Shown: piece after piece, positions 8,759-18,783 of the stretch
Position numbering within the stretch: the first letter of the stretch is position 1
Layout of the letters: the number at the start of each line of letters is the position of its first letter
NCBI GenBank assembly: GCA_028291515.1
Contig: JAQGHU010000097.1
Span: 1 to 52,387, forward strand
DNA from: Schlesneria sp.
GTDB taxonomy: Bacteria; Planctomycetota; Planctomycetia; Planctomycetales; Planctomycetaceae
Reading direction: 5' to 3'
DNA length: 52,387 bases
Notes under the pieces: model-generated
The model's database searches: none
The model's input: the letters and a program-made list of their open reading frames with translations, nothing else
What the model was told of the DNA's origin: nothing
Position numbers and translations under genes: made by a program

Positions 8759-8859
8759 AGAATTCCCCAACGCAGCAGAGTAGATGCAGCATCTGTCAGT
8801 TCAAGTGCTCAGCATACGAAACCGACGCGTCCATTTGGAGCGACAGCCAATTTCGGAGC

Positions 8860-9756
8860 CTATCGCCCGAGTAAAAACCGCAACGCGCCTTCCAACTTGG
8901 GATGTTGAAACTGGAAATTGGATTCACTGAGTCGGTTCGGCATGACTCGCGCGCTGCCCAACAGCAAGTCATCTGCCATTTCGCCCAGTGCCAGGCGAGC
9001 CGCAAAAGCGGGCATCGGGAAGATCGTGGGGCGTCCCAGTACGGTCCCCAGCGTCTTGGTAAAATCAACATTCATCACGGGCGTCGGTGCCGTGGCATTC
9101 ACCGGCCCCGACAGATGCGAGTTCGTCAGAGAAGTGTGGATCGCTTCGACAACGTCGTCAATCGAAATCCAGCTCCAGTACTGTCGCCCACTACCGATCA
9201 CGCCTCCCACTCCCATGCGGAACGGCGTTAACATCTTCGCCAAGGCCCCGCCCTTGGGGCTGAGGATGACGCCGATTCGCAGGTTCACCACCCGCATTCC
9301 CAACTTCCGGGCAGGTTCACAGGCCGCTTCCCAGTCACGGCAGAGATCCGCGAGGAACCCCGTTCCTGGGCTAGTCGACTCCGTCAGGATCTCGGCCCCG
9401 CGCTGGCCGTAGTAGCCAATCGCCGATGCGCAGACCAGCGTTTTTGGCGGCTGCTGCAACTGCGCCAGCGTATCACACAGAAACTTGGTCGTGTCGACTC
9501 GACTGAATCGCAATCGCTCTTTGACTTTATTTGTCCAGCGACTCGCCGCAATGTTCTCGCCTGCCAGGTGAACCACCGCATCCAGTCCCTCCAGACGCGC
9601 TTTCGGCAGATCGCGCGAGGTCGGATTCCAGTTGATATCGTTCCCCAGTTTCGCCTCAGACCGCGTCAGACGGAAGACTTCGTGACCATTCGCAGTCAGA
9701 ACTGGAACGAGTGCCGAACCGACTAATCCCGTCGCCCCTGTGACCAGAACCTTCAT
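8860..9756 (-). CDS. TIGR01777-family NAD(P)-binding epimerase-like protein
   Basis: 298 residues, close to the usual ~300 for this family (E. coli YfcH, human SDR39U1). The Rossmann motif GATGLVG is at 7-13. Family hallmarks follow: VHLAGENIAASRW (about 62-74), SAIGYYGQRG, and RIGVILSPKGGALAKM with the GGVIGSGRQYWSWISIDD segment after it. The C-terminal domain PMPAFAARLALGEMADDLLLGSARVMP is the typical DUF1731 region. Substrate is unknown for the whole family. The stretch upstream (9757-10036) contains several inverted repeats rather than a gene, and the next gene upstream on this strand is an oxidoreductase. Confidence 0.9.
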   Translation of the reverse strand: MKVLVTGATGLVGSALVPVLTANGHEVFRLTRSEAKLGNDINWNPTSRDLPKARLEGLDAVVHLAGENIAASRWTNKVKERLRFSRVDTTKFLCDTLAQLQQPPKTLVCASAIGYYGQRGAEILTESTSPGTGFLADLCRDWEAACEPARKLGMRVVNLRIGVILSPKGGALAKMLTPFRMGVGGVIGSGRQYWSWISIDDVVEAIHTSLTNSHLSGPVNATAPTPVMNVDFTKTLGTVLGRPTIFPMPAFAARLALGEMADDLLLGSARVMPNRLSESNFQFQHPKLEGALRFLLGR

Positions 9757-10036
9757 GGCCTGCTGTCCTTACTTGATGTGATGCTCGCCGATGACGTTAA
9801 GACTGCTAGAACAAGGGACTTCTGTCGCCTTGTTCTTCCATGTTAGACACTTCCGCCCAATGTTTCAGCAAACGCGACCCACGGATTCTAAACACGAGAG
9901 TTAGGTTGGGCCAACGCGTGGCAATCCTCTGAAACATGGGTCGCGCAGGCTGACGATCGAGTTCGGCTTGCACGCGAAGGCGCAAAGAAGAGAGCTGGAA
10001 GATCTCTCCTCAACGATGCCTACTAGAGTTTGGATG
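9757..10036. other. 280-bp gene-free stretch rich in inverted repeats
   Basis: Besides the hairpin at 9808-9836, TGTTTCAG (9861-9868) pairs with CTGAAACA (9929-9936), and CGCGACCCA (9873-9881) pairs with TGGGTCGCG (9937-9945). The arms are in crossing order. CCACG (9879-9883) can also pair with CGTGG (9917-9921), and GTTGGGCCAAC near 9905-9915 is a further palindrome. No convincing ORF, tRNA or promoter was seen. A related fragment occurs at 52227-52244. Confidence 0.5.
9808..9836. repeat. 9-bp perfect hairpin upstream of the TIGR01777 gene
   Basis: AGAACAAGG (9808-9816) and CCTTGTTCT (9828-9836) form a perfect stem with an 11-nt loop in the leader of the minus-strand gene. It could be a regulatory hairpin or a dispersed repeat. 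No T-run follows on either strand. Confidence 0.5.
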
Positions 10037-11149
10037 CTACGGCAACGTCATCTTCGCGAGCGGATTGCCACGTTCGGCAAGTGGAAACTTAACCGGCTTG
10101 CGGTCTCGTGCCGAAGCGAACACGGCCGTGATCATCTCCACGATCGCACGTCCGTCGTACATGCTACACGCGGGCTGACGATCATCTTGAATCGCTGCGA
10201 GCAGATCCTTCACCGCGGCAACGTTGCCTGCATCCAGACCACCGTCCTTGATCGGTTCTGGTTCGCCAACACCCGCTGAAGTGACTTGCTGCCAGTTCAT
10301 TCCGCTGCGACCTGGCGACCACCCAGGATCTTTCAGCAACCAGACAGGAGCCGGGTAGCCAAAGCCGATTTCGAGAACTCCGCGGCTACCGAAAATCTGC
10401 AGACCGAACCGCGACGGATTCATTCCTTTTCCGCGCACTGAATCAAAGGTGCCCATGACACCGTTTTCAAACGTATACCGAGCGTGAACCGCATCACCCG
10501 TCAACAGTCCGACGCCTTCATTCCCCTCGACCAGACCTGCAGGGGAGACGGGTTCTCCTTTGTTAGTCACGGTGGCATAGCAATCGATCGCATCCCCCGC
10601 GAAGAACCGCATCAGATCCAGCACGTGCGAACCCAGGACCCACAGATCCTCGCCACCACCGCGAGCATCTTCTTTGCCGCGGCCACGCAGTTCGAGCAGA
10701 TCGCCGATCTGACCTTCCTGAATCAACTGACGAGCCAGAATGGCCGTCGGCGAATAGTGCGTCTGATGAGCGAGCGCCAACTTGATATGCCGCATCTCGC
10801 ATTCGCGAATGACTTCATCGGCTTGAACTGGCGTCGGGACAAATGGCTTTTCCATGTAGACGTGACAGTTGTGTCGCGCCGCAACGATCGCCATGTCACG
10901 ATGCTGATCGATCCAGCGTGGTCCGATCGCCACAATGTCGAGACGTTCTTTGTCGAGCATTTCCGCGTAGCTGGCGTAGGCGGTCGCCGCTTTGGTCCGT
11001 TTCTGAGCGTCGCGACGGCCTGCCTCATGCTCATCGGCAACGGCCACAACTTCGGTCTCGGGAAAACTGGCCCACACGGTATCGATGCCGTGGCCGTAGT
11101 TTCCCTTACCTGTTCGACCAATGATTCCGACACGAAGACGGTCCGCCAT
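10037..11149 (-). CDS. Gfo/Idh/MocA-family oxidoreductase
   Basis: 371 residues. The N-terminal Rossmann domain begins RVGIIGRTGKGNYG (6-19), a slightly unusual Gly-rich loop. The family motif MEKPF (99-103) follows, then the alpha/beta domain of this fold (LALAHQTHYSP and the Gly-rich LRGRGKEDARGGGEDLWVLGSHVLDLM). Such enzymes oxidise or reduce sugars and cyclitols with NAD(P); planctomycetes carry very many, so the substrate cannot be inferred. There is no Tat signal, so it should be cytoplasmic. The ATG at 11149 has GGGAG seven bases upstream and is preferred to a start 12 codons earlier. It is divergent from rnpB. Confidence 0.9.
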   Translation of the reverse strand: MADRLRVGIIGRTGKGNYGHGIDTVWASFPETEVVAVADEHEAGRRDAQKRTKAATAYASYAEMLDKERLDIVAIGPRWIDQHRDMAIVAARHNCHVYMEKPFVPTPVQADEVIRECEMRHIKLALAHQTHYSPTAILARQLIQEGQIGDLLELRGRGKEDARGGGEDLWVLGSHVLDLMRFFAGDAIDCYATVTNKGEPVSPAGLVEGNEGVGLLTGDAVHARYTFENGVMGTFDSVRGKGMNPSRFGLQIFGSRGVLEIGFGYPAPVWLLKDPGWSPGRSGMNWQQVTSAGVGEPEPIKDGGLDAGNVAAVKDLLAAIQDDRQPACSMYDGRAIVEMITAVFASARDRKPVKFPLAERGNPLAKMTLP

Positions 11150-11267
11150 TTTCGATCTCCCGTTGAGCCTCAGGATTGTTCGCACCTAGGCGACAGCAAG
11201 CGCAATCTTATAGCGCGCCTGGCCTTGAAATCGCCACTCACCGATGCGAATTCTTCCGAGAAGTGGC

Positions 11268-11296
11268 TTTCCAGCGTCCGTGCGGCTCCGTACAGT
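11268..11296 (+). promoter_or_regulatory. Probable housekeeping promoter of rnpB
   Basis: TTTCCA (11268-11273) and TACAGT (11291-11296) are spaced by 17 bp and match the -35/-10 pattern at 4/6 and 5/6 positions. The expected start lies at about 11303, exactly where the RNase P RNA P1 helix begins. Confidence 0.45.
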
Positions 11297-11302
11297 TTGA
11301 GC

Positions 11303-11750
<448 letters not shown>

Positions 11751-11795
11751 ATTTTTGACTTCCATGTTTCGACCCTTGAATTCGAAGGAGGCAAC

Positions 11796-12230
11796 ATGTC
11801 AAAAAGCTTTGCACCACCCGGCTATAACAGTGTCAGTCCGTATCTGACCGTCAAAAATGCTGGCGGATTGATCGACTTTCTCGTCACCGTCTTTGGTGGC
11901 GAAGTGAAAGAGCGGATGACTCGCCCCGATGGTTCCACCGGGCATGCCGAGGTGCGTATTGGTGATTCGTTGATCATGATGGGCGGAGCTTCGCCAGACT
12001 GTGTCTGCCAGCCGACATCGTTGTACGTCTATGTGGCGGATGTGGACGCAACGTATCAGAAGGCATTGGCTGCCGGGGCGACTTCGGCGACTGTACCAGC
12101 AGATATGTTTTACGGTGATCGAGTTGGGTCGGTGAAAGATGAGTCGGGCAATCAGTGGTGGATCGCGACGAACAAAGAACAATTGAGTTCTGAAGAACTA
12201 CAGCGGCGAGCCAACGCGGTGAAGCGATAG
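11796..12230 (+). CDS. VOC-superfamily (glyoxalase/PhnB-like) protein
   Basis: 144 residues. It shows the paired beta-alpha-beta-beta-beta pattern of the vicinal-oxygen-chelate fold and is closest to PhnB-type proteins: SVSPYLTVKNAGGLIDFLVTVFGGE at the N-terminus, GHAEVRIGDSLIMMG in the middle and DMFYGDRVGSVKDESGNQWWIAT near the C-terminus. The metal-binding His/Glu of active glyoxalases are not all obvious, and PhnB-type members have no established reaction. The start is strongly supported by AAGGAGG at 11785-11791 in front of the ATG. An alternative upstream start would overlap rnpB and is rejected. Confidence 0.9.
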   Translation: MSKSFAPPGYNSVSPYLTVKNAGGLIDFLVTVFGGEVKERMTRPDGSTGHAEVRIGDSLIMMGGASPDCVCQPTSLYVYVADVDATYQKALAAGATSATVPADMFYGDRVGSVKDESGNQWWIATNKEQLSSEELQRRANAVKR

Positions 12231-12245
12231 AGGAAATAGTCCTAA

Positions 12246-12280
12246 GGTGAGCCGCGCTGAATGACGCAGCGCGGCTCACC
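12246..12280. terminator. 14-bp hairpin between convergent genes
   Basis: GGTGAGCCGCGCTG (12246-12259) and its exact complement (12267-12280) form a 14-bp stem with a 7-nt loop between the stop codons of the VOC gene (plus) and leuS (minus). It is probably a bidirectional terminator, although no clear T-run follows. It shares the core GAGCCGCGC with the hairpin at 1-54. Confidence 0.6.
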
Positions 12281-12293
12281 AGTACTACATTGT

Positions 12294-15065
12294 TTACTTC
12301 ACGACGAAGTTTACCATCTTGCCTGGCACGACGATCGTCTTGACGATCGTCTTTCCTTCCATCTGCGAGACGATCGTCGGTTCTGATTTGGCGGCGGCTT
12401 CCATCGTCGCTTGATCGGCGCCGGTGGGGATCTTCACTTTGCCGCGCAGCTTGCCGTTGATCTGCACGGGGATCTCGATTTCGTTCTCGACCAGATGCCG
12501 CTCGTCGTGCTTTGGCCACGGTTCGTAGGCCAAGCTCGAAGTATGTCCGAGCAACTGCCACAACTCTTCGGTGAGGTGCGGAGCGAAAGGGCTGAGCAAC
12601 AACACGAACGGTTCCATCGCTGATCGAGGCCGCACTTCAAGAGCCAGGAATTCGTTGACGAATTCCATCATCCGGCTAATGGCGGTATTGAAGCCGAGCG
12701 ACTCGATGTCGCGGGTGACCAGCTTGATCGTGTGATGCAAGACGCGAAGTTGATCTGCGGTTGGTTCGACGTTTTGAATGGCGGGATTAAGCCGCACCGC
12801 ATCCTCGGCCTTTTCGTCGGCCATCATTCGCCAGACGCGAGCGAGGAATCGCGAAACGCCTTCGACCCCCTTCATACTCCACGGTTTCACTGCTTCGAGC
12901 GGCCCCATGAACATCTCGTACAGCCGCAATGAGTCTGCACCGAATTCATCGACGACGACATCCGGGTTGATGACGTTTCCGCGCGACTTTGACATCTTTT
13001 CAGCTTTGCCGTGCTCATCGACTTCGCCGAGGATCATCCCCTGATTAACCAACCGCTGGAACGGTTCGCAGGTGGAAACGAGGCCTCGGTCGAACAGCAC
13101 CTTGTGCCAGAACCGCGAGTAGAGCAAGTGGAGTACGGCATGCTCGGCGCCGCCAACGTACAGGTCGACGGGCAACCAATTCTTTTCGATCTCTGGATCG
13201 AGGAAGCAGTCAGAGTTCTTCGGATCGGCGAATCGCAAGTAGTACCAGCACGAACCGGCCCATTGCGGCATCGTGTTGGTTTCGCGTTTCAAACGGACCC
13301 CGTCCTTATCGGTCTTGTACAACCAATCTGCGGGAGCCTTCGACAACATCGGGTCTGGAGTTCCGGTCGGTTTGAATTCGGCGAGTGCTGGCAAGTGGAC
13401 GGGCAACGTCTCCTCCGCATCGACTCGCATCAAGCCGGTCGGCTGACCGTTCGCGTCGAGTTCGTGCCAGATCGGAAACGGTTCGCCCCAGTAGCGCTGG
13501 CGTGAGAAAAGCCAATCGCGCAAACGGTAGTTCACTGCCTTGCGGCCAACTCCTCCCTCAGAGAGTTCACCCGTGATCTTGGCTTTGAACTCCTGAGTCG
13601 GCAAGCCGTCAAATCGATCCGAATTGATCGCCGTCCCTTCGCTGATCATCGGGCACGTCGATCGACCTGCCTCGTCGCCCGGCAATGAGACTGCGAGCGC
13701 CAACTCGTCTTTGGACGGCTCATAGCCGGCTGGAGGTTGGACGACGGGGATGATCGGAATGTTGAATTTGACCGCGAATTCCCAGTCGCGCAAATCGTGG
13801 GCGGGGACAGCCATGATCGCCCCGGTTCCGTAGCTGATCAGCACGTAGTCGGCGACCCAGACCGGGACTTTGGCACCGTTGACGGGATTGATTGCATAGC
13901 CACCCGTGAACACCCCGCTCTTGTCCTTGGCGAGATCGGTACGATCGAGGTCGCTCTTCAAGGCGGCCTTCTGCCGATAGTCATCCACGGCCGCGCGCTG
14001 CTCGGGCGTTGTGAGCTTGTCGACTGCCGGATGTTCGGGCGCGAGCACCATGTAAGTCGCGCCAAACAGCGTGTCTGGTCGAGTCGTGTAGATTCTCAAG
14101 ACATCATCGCCGGGTTCTTTAGAAAAGCCGGATTTGGTGCGCGTGGATTTCCAGTCGGCGAAAGGATCGGCGTTGTGTTCAGCATTGCCAGGGGGCTTAC
14201 GCCCCCCGCTCAGAAGGAGATAAAAATCGACTTCGGCTCCTTCGCTGCGGCCGATCCAGTTTCGCTGCATCTGCTTGATGGACTCGGGCCAGTTGAGCGG
14301 CTGCAACTCTTCGGCCAGGCGGTCGCCGTAGGCCGTGATCCGCAACAACCACTGGCGCAAGGCGACTCGTTCGACGGGATGTCCGCCCCGTTCGCTCTTG
14401 CCGTCGATGATTTCTTCGTTGGCGAGCACCGTGCCGAGTTTCGGGCACCAGTTCACCGGGGCTTCATGCTGATAGGCCAACCGATGCTTGTCCTGATAAC
14501 GGCGAACGGCTTCTGCTCCGTTTGCGGTCACGTCGGCCGGGATCGGCAACTCGGCGATCGGCCGCCCTTGGCCTCGGCGAGTGATTCCATCCGGGCCGGT
14601 CCAAGTGTGATCGGCGTCGTACCACGTGTCGAAGAGTTGCAAGAAGATCCACTGCGTCCAGCGATAATATTCGGGATCGGTGGTCGCGATTTCCCTGTTC
14701 CAGTCATAGCTGAAACCGAGCATCTTCAATTGTCGCTTGAACGTCTCGATGTTCTTCGCCGTCGTCGTGGCGGGATGAGTCCCTGTCTTGATCGCATAGT
14801 CTTCGGCGGGCAGGCCGAACGCGTCCCAGCCCATTGGGTGCAGGACCTGCTTCCCCTGCATGCGGCTGTACCGGCAAACGATGTCAGTCGCCGTATATCC
14901 TTCGGGATGACCAACATGCAACCCCGAGCCCGAGGGGTAGGGGAACATGTCCAGCACATACATCTTGGGCTTGGCGGAATCAAACGACTCGACCGCGAAG
15001 GTTTGATGCTGATCCCAGAAGGCTTGCCACTTGGGCTCAATTCGTTTGGCGTCGTAGCGAGGCAT
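12294..15065 (-). CDS. leuS: Leucyl-tRNA synthetase
   Basis: 923 residues. Class I aminoacyl-tRNA synthetase that charges tRNA-Leu. The HIGH signature is HVGH (50-53) in [18 protein letters not shown], and KMSKS is at 690-694. The CP1 editing domain has TTRPDT (327-332) and [16 protein letters not shown] (412-427). The anticodon-binding and C-terminal domains are present. Odd feature: residues ~284-320, just before the editing-site strand, are a Gly/Pro/Lys-rich insertion that starts [10 protein letters not shown]; its DNA contains the palindrome GGGGGC-TTAC-GCCCCC (14191-14206). The ATG at 15065 gives the normal start [14 protein letters not shown]; the upstream 80 in-frame codons are not protein-like. 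The gene is convergent with the VOC gene. Confidence 0.97.
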   Translation of the reverse strand: MPRYDAKRIEPKWQAFWDQHQTFAVESFDSAKPKMYVLDMFPYPSGSGLHVGHPEGYTATDIVCRYSRMQGKQVLHPMGWDAFGLPAEDYAIKTGTHPATTTAKNIETFKRQLKMLGFSYDWNREIATTDPEYYRWTQWIFLQLFDTWYDADHTWTGPDGITRRGQGRPIAELPIPADVTANGAEAVRRYQDKHRLAYQHEAPVNWCPKLGTVLANEEIIDGKSERGGHPVERVALRQWLLRITAYGDRLAEELQPLNWPESIKQMQRNWIGRSEGAEVDFYLLLSGGRKPPGNAEHNADPFADWKSTRTKSGFSKEPGDDVLRIYTTRPDTLFGATYMVLAPEHPAVDKLTTPEQRAAVDDYRQKAALKSDLDRTDLAKDKSGVFTGGYAINPVNGAKVPVWVADYVLISYGTGAIMAVPAHDLRDWEFAVKFNIPIIPVVQPPAGYEPSKDELALAVSLPGDEAGRSTCPMISEGTAINSDRFDGLPTQEFKAKITGELSEGGVGRKAVNYRLRDWLFSRQRYWGEPFPIWHELDANGQPTGLMRVDAEETLPVHLPALAEFKPTGTPDPMLSKAPADWLYKTDKDGVRLKRETNTMPQWAGSCWYYLRFADPKNSDCFLDPEIEKNWLPVDLYVGGAEHAVLHLLYSRFWHKVLFDRGLVSTCEPFQRLVNQGMILGEVDEHGKAEKMSKSRGNVINPDVVVDEFGADSLRLYEMFMGPLEAVKPWSMKGVEGVSRFLARVWRMMADEKAEDAVRLNPAIQNVEPTADQLRVLHHTIKLVTRDIESLGFNTAISRMMEFVNEFLALEVRPRSAMEPFVLLLSPFAPHLTEELWQLLGHTSSLAYEPWPKHDERHLVENEIEIPVQINGKLRGKVKIPTGADQATMEAAAKSEPTIVSQMEGKTIVKTIVVPGKMVNFVVK
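14191..14206. repeat. GC palindrome embedded in leuS
   Basis: GGGGGC (14191-14196), TTAC, GCCCCC (14201-14206). It encodes RKPPG of the leuS insertion on the minus strand. It resembles intergenic palindromes of planctomycete genomes, so the insertion may derive from one. Confidence 0.5.
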
Positions 15066-15266
15066 GATTGGGCTTGCGCGATCACAAAAATGAGGAAACG
15101 TTTTCGATTCTGACACCGGCCGCTGTCGGTGGTTCACCAAGGCGACCGACTTGTGCGGCCAGTGTAGAGTTCGGCTCGCCGAATGAGAAGTTCGTGGGAA
15201 GTTGCAACTACGAGGGCCGCATCGGCTTTGGTTCAGGATGGGCATTCTGGCCGACCCAAAATAATG

Positions 15267-15302
15267 AAAAAAGCCCGGTTCCAGCGGATGCCAAAACCGG
15301 GC
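15267..15302 (-). terminator. Intrinsic terminator of the His/Gly-rich TPR gene
   Basis: On the minus strand, GCCCGGTT (complement of 15295-15302) and AACCGGGC (complement of 15273-15280) form an 8-bp stem directly followed by six T (complement of 15267-15272). It lies 21 nt after the stop codon of the minus-strand gene ending at 15323, which is a classical rho-independent arrangement. Confidence 0.85.
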
Positions 15303-15322
15303 CAAATCAATTGCAACAGAAA

Positions 15323-17407
15323 TCAGTTTCCGTCAGCAGCCTTCGGAATCGCAATCGGTCCCGGCGTCGTCGGGGCCGGCGGCAACAGTGTCGGATTCAG
15401 AGCGGGAAGTTTTCCATTGTCAGTCGTCGATCCCGGTTCTGGTGGTTTGCCTGGAGCGGGGGGATCAACCTTCTTGTTTGGATCCTTCGGCAGTTTCTCG
15501 CTGAAGTAGTCGAGCAGCTTCTGAGCGGTTTCGTCTTCGGGTGCCAGGCTCACGCATTTTTCAAGTTGCTGCACTGCCTCTTTGGGGTAACCCAGGAAAC
15601 CGTAGTGGTAACCCAACAAGAATCGCAGTGAGGGGTCGTCAGTCTTTTCGCGAGCGACCTTTTCCAACGCCCGCAACTGATTCGTGTAATCGTCCACCTT
15701 GCCATACAGTTCGCGGTAGTTCTTGACGACCGTCTCCCACTTGTCTTGGGGGATTTGCTGCATCCCAAACTGAGTCGCTCCGGCCGATTCGTTGAATTGC
15801 TCGGACGCGAACAGGGCTTGAGACAGCATCAAAACCAGCACGCCATTGTTAGGATCGTCAATCAAACCGTGCCGCCAAGCTCGTACGGCCCCCTTGTAAT
15901 CGCGAGCCTTGAACGCGGTCTCTCCGATGGCGGCATACTGCTCAGGAGTGGGCAGGGCTGAGGTCACCGCCGATTTTGGATCGGCACTGGCGATTTGAAC
16001 AGGATCAGCAGGCATGCCGGCCAGCGACGCGTCAGTCATGACGGGAGCAGACGAAATGATCGCTGTCGGCGATCCATAAGGCGCGTAGGTCGCACCATAA
16101 CCGTAGCCCATCAACCCCGGCGAAAGGCTGGCATAGCCTCCGTAGCCATATCCGTTGTAGCCGTAGCCGCCATAGCCAGATCCATAACCGTATCCCCCAT
16201 AGCCGTACCCGGAGTTGCCGTATCCATAGCCATACCCGTAGGGCTGGTAGTAGCAATAGGGCTGATAGGCAAAACAACCCCAACTGCCATAGCCACCATA
16301 TCCATAACCATACCCGCCGCCCCAACCGTACCCAAACCGACCTAAACCATATCCGAACCCATAGAATCCGGGGAAGAAGCCCAATCCAAACCCACCGTAA
16401 CGGCCGTAACCATAGCCGCCGTACCCACCGTAGCCGCCCCACCCATGATGGCGATAGCCATAGTTTCCAACCCCACCGACGTGACCGTTATGACGGTAGT
16501 TGAAGTTTTGCGTCAGATTGTTGTGAACATAGTTTCCGACATGATTGTGGTGCAAGGCATTGTTTTGCCCCAACCCATTGATGCCGTTGTGATGATTGTT
16601 AAACGTCGAGTTAGCCGTTTGATGATGATGGGCCAGGAATGCGGAATTCCCCACATTCTGATGATTGGCAAAACTCTGTTGCCCCTGGTGATGCAGCCCC
16701 TGATTCTGGAGCCCATTGTGCGCCAATGCACCTTGAGTCCCATGGTGCTGCAAGAACTGCGATGAGTGATGTTGCGAACTCATCGACGCCAGGCTCGCGT
16801 TGTGCTGCGTATTGCCGTGATGTTGCAGGAACTGCGACGCGTGGTTGTTATGCGTGTTACTCAGCATCGTGGAGTTCACGTGATGAGTCGCATTGTTGCC
16901 TAGTGCTGAACCCGTGTGAGCGTGATTCGAATAGAACTGTGAATTCAAATGATGCGTGGTTGCTGCATTGCTAAGATGTTGTTGCCCGCCGTGGAATGCA
17001 TTATTCCCCTGCAAATGGTTCACACCGTTGTTCAGGACGGATTGATGCTGCAATCCACCTACGCCCTGATGTTGTAGTCCTTGGTGTTGGATTCCCTGAT
17101 GCTGCATCCCGCCAAGATGCTGCACGCCGCCCATGTGCTGGGCTCCAATGTGGCTGCCGCCGCTAAACCCGGAGTGAGCATTGAAACCGCCCATATGGCT
17201 GCCAGTGAGGCCGCCGCCTCCCATATGGCCCCCCCCCATGTGACTGCTGCCCATATGCCCGCCACCCATGTGGCCCCCACCCATATGACCACCGCCGCCA
17301 CTATGCCCGCCACCTCCGTGCCCGCCCCCATGCGCATGGGCATAGGGCGTCGTGGTGAGCGCAAGAATGAGACAGGCAGCAATGCCAACGTGAGCGGGGC
17401 GAATCAT
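15323..17407 (-). CDS. Secreted His/Gly/Tyr-rich low-complexity protein with TPR region
   Basis: 694 residues. A signal peptide (about 1-25, ending PYAHA) is followed by GGGH/HMGG repeats (~26-95), a His/Asn/Gln-rich stretch (~95-310, many QHLG, LQHQG and NNAxxH units), and Gly/Tyr repeats such as GYGYGG (~315-445). A folded region (~480-640) has the spacing of tetratricopeptide repeats ([43 protein letters not shown]), and the tail is Pro-rich. His clusters could bind metal and TPRs bind proteins; the function is unknown. GGAG sits eight bases before the ATG. A TACAAT box lies ~47 bp upstream (complement of 17454-17459) but I see no good -35. It ends in a clear terminator. Confidence 0.88.
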   Translation of the reverse strand: MIRPAHVGIAACLILALTTTPYAHAHGGGHGGGGHSGGGGHMGGGHMGGGHMGSSHMGGGHMGGGGLTGSHMGGFNAHSGFSGGSHIGAQHMGGVQHLGGMQHQGIQHQGLQHQGVGGLQHQSVLNNGVNHLQGNNAFHGGQQHLSNAATTHHLNSQFYSNHAHTGSALGNNATHHVNSTMLSNTHNNHASQFLQHHGNTQHNASLASMSSQHHSSQFLQHHGTQGALAHNGLQNQGLHHQGQQSFANHQNVGNSAFLAHHHQTANSTFNNHHNGINGLGQNNALHHNHVGNYVHNNLTQNFNYRHNGHVGGVGNYGYRHHGWGGYGGYGGYGYGRYGGFGLGFFPGFYGFGYGLGRFGYGWGGGYGYGYGGYGSWGCFAYQPYCYYQPYGYGYGYGNSGYGYGGYGYGSGYGGYGYNGYGYGGYASLSPGLMGYGYGATYAPYGSPTAIISSAPVMTDASLAGMPADPVQIASADPKSAVTSALPTPEQYAAIGETAFKARDYKGAVRAWRHGLIDDPNNGVLVLMLSQALFASEQFNESAGATQFGMQQIPQDKWETVVKNYRELYGKVDDYTNQLRALEKVAREKTDDPSLRFLLGYHYGFLGYPKEAVQQLEKCVSLAPEDETAQKLLDYFSEKLPKDPNKKVDPPAPGKPPEPGSTTDNGKLPALNPTLLPPAPTTPGPIAIPKAADGN

Positions 17408-17634
17408 GGCCAGGACTCCAGACTAAAATGGCCTTCTGAATTTCAGCTTAATTATTGTATCCATCTGAATGGCCAAGAGGCATCCAAATTCATTCGACGA
17501 CTTTCAATCTTTTAATCAAGTCCGTCCTGACCTGCTCGCAGCAATGGATTTAACTTCGCCCGGCCAGCCCAGTTTTTCAGACCAAACAGTCCACACGGAA
17601 GTGGTTGACAACTGCTCACCGCTCTCGATTGGAG

Positions 17635-18405
17635 TCAAAAACCTTTCGCCAGCAGGCCACCATCGACCAGCAGGGTCGTCCCTGTGATGTAACTTCCCGC
17701 ATCGCTAGCGAGCAGCAGGGCGGGGCCAGCGAGTTCGCGTGGATTGCCCCAGCGGTTGACGGCCGTCCGTTCGGCGAAGGTGTCCTGTTCGGCTTGACTC
17801 AGTACGCTGGCAGGAAGATCCGTCAAAAAGGGTCCCGGCGCGATGCAGTTAACCGTAATGCCATCCTCGCCGACATCCAGCGCCATTGCTCGTGTCATGC
17901 CGATGAGGGCGGCTTTCGTCGCCGAATAACAACTGCGTCCCGGCTTCGAAGTTAGCCCCATCACTGAGGAAATGTGGATGATGCGGCCCCAACGGCGGGC
18001 TTTCATCTGAGGAACGAGCGCGCGACTTAATCGCATACATGAAGTCAGATTCAGTTCGACGATCCGATCCCACTTGTCATCATCGATCGCGTCAATGGAT
18101 TGCGGAATGTTGGACCCCGCATTGTTCACCAGAATGTCGACGCGCCCCATTGCCTGAACCGCATCGTTCGCCAACCGGTCCGAGGCCGCGCGGTCGTTCA
18201 TGTCGGCCACGAACCAACGACCTTTCGACTTCGTCCCCGCCAGAATCTCGGCCAATGCCGGTTCGAGTTCCTCCTGATGGCGACTCGAGATCACAATGTC
18301 GGCCCCTGCCTCGGCGAAGCCCCTCGCCATCGCCTTGCCGAGTCCTTTACTGCCACCGGTGATGAGAGCCACTTTGCCTGTCAGATCAAACAAGGGAGTT
18401 GCCAT
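17635..18405 (-). CDS. Short-chain dehydrogenase/reductase
   Basis: 256 residues, the usual length for a classical SDR. Cofactor motif TGGSKGLG (16-23), NNAG (94-97), and the catalytic Ser (in ISSVMG, 145-150), Tyr160 and Lys164 (YSATK) are all present, so it should be active. The ending GSYITGTTLLVDGGLLAKGF is typical. Sequence style is close to gluconate-5-dehydrogenase/3-oxoacyl-ACP reductase-like members; the substrate cannot be fixed. It has no operon partner: the gene upstream is divergent with a 378-bp gap and the next minus-strand gene is 227 bp downstream. Confidence 0.92.
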   Translation of the reverse strand: MATPLFDLTGKVALITGGSKGLGKAMARGFAEAGADIVISSRHQEELEPALAEILAGTKSKGRWFVADMNDRAASDRLANDAVQAMGRVDILVNNAGSNIPQSIDAIDDDKWDRIVELNLTSCMRLSRALVPQMKARRWGRIIHISSVMGLTSKPGRSCYSATKAALIGMTRAMALDVGEDGITVNCIAPGPFLTDLPASVLSQAEQDTFAERTAVNRWGNPRELAGPALLLASDAGSYITGTTLLVDGGLLAKGF

Positions 18406-18783
18406 GGTTGTGCTTTCAGAAGTTGCGGAAACGACAGAGGCCTGAAGTCGCTATGTCATATCGCCTTCGCGAAACGATCGCTACAAACGTCATAGGCCGA
18501 ATCCTCCGAATCGCTCAATGGCTGGGGTTGCTGGCACATGGATTGCGTTCGTAACGAATATCACAACGCGGACGCAATCGAGTTGAACGTTTCCGCAAAG
18601 TGAAACGGTAAAGCACAACTCGAATCAGCGATCAGTGATTAATAGAGTACGATTTTGTGGAATTCACTGCTCAGACGCGGTATTTCCAGCTTCACCGTTT
18701 TTGAAATGTCTACCATATTCGGGTTCAACGTTTGTAGGATTGTCAACCGGTTCAGATCCTCAACAACCGGGGTAGGTGGAATC
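18406..18783. other. 378-bp divergent intergenic region
   Basis: It separates the SDR gene (minus) from the secreted-protein gene (plus). It holds the sigma-54-like promoter at 18532-18547 and the inverted repeat 18541-18579, which contains the small dyad TTCG-TAA-CGAA. The remainder, including an in-frame extension upstream of 18784, shows no coding character. Confidence 0.6.
18532..18547 (+). promoter_or_regulatory. Sigma-54 (RpoN) -24/-12 promoter
   Basis: TGGCACATGGATTGCG matches the sigma-54 consensus TGGCACR-N4-TTGCW at all positions except the last. The invariant GG and GC are at the required spacing. Transcription would start near 18558 and read the secreted-protein gene at 18784 with a ~226-nt leader. 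Inverted copies GATTGCGT (18541-18548) and ACGCAATC (18572-18579) overlap the -12 region. Confidence 0.6.

Noticed and set aside
13737-15113. A 458-codon plus-strand frame opposite leuS
   Set aside because: Antisense shadow of leuS; composition is not protein-like and leuS is certain.
17081-17515. Plus-strand Ala/His/Met-rich frame
   Set aside because: Translation of the complementary strand of the HMGG/GGH repeats of the TPR protein.
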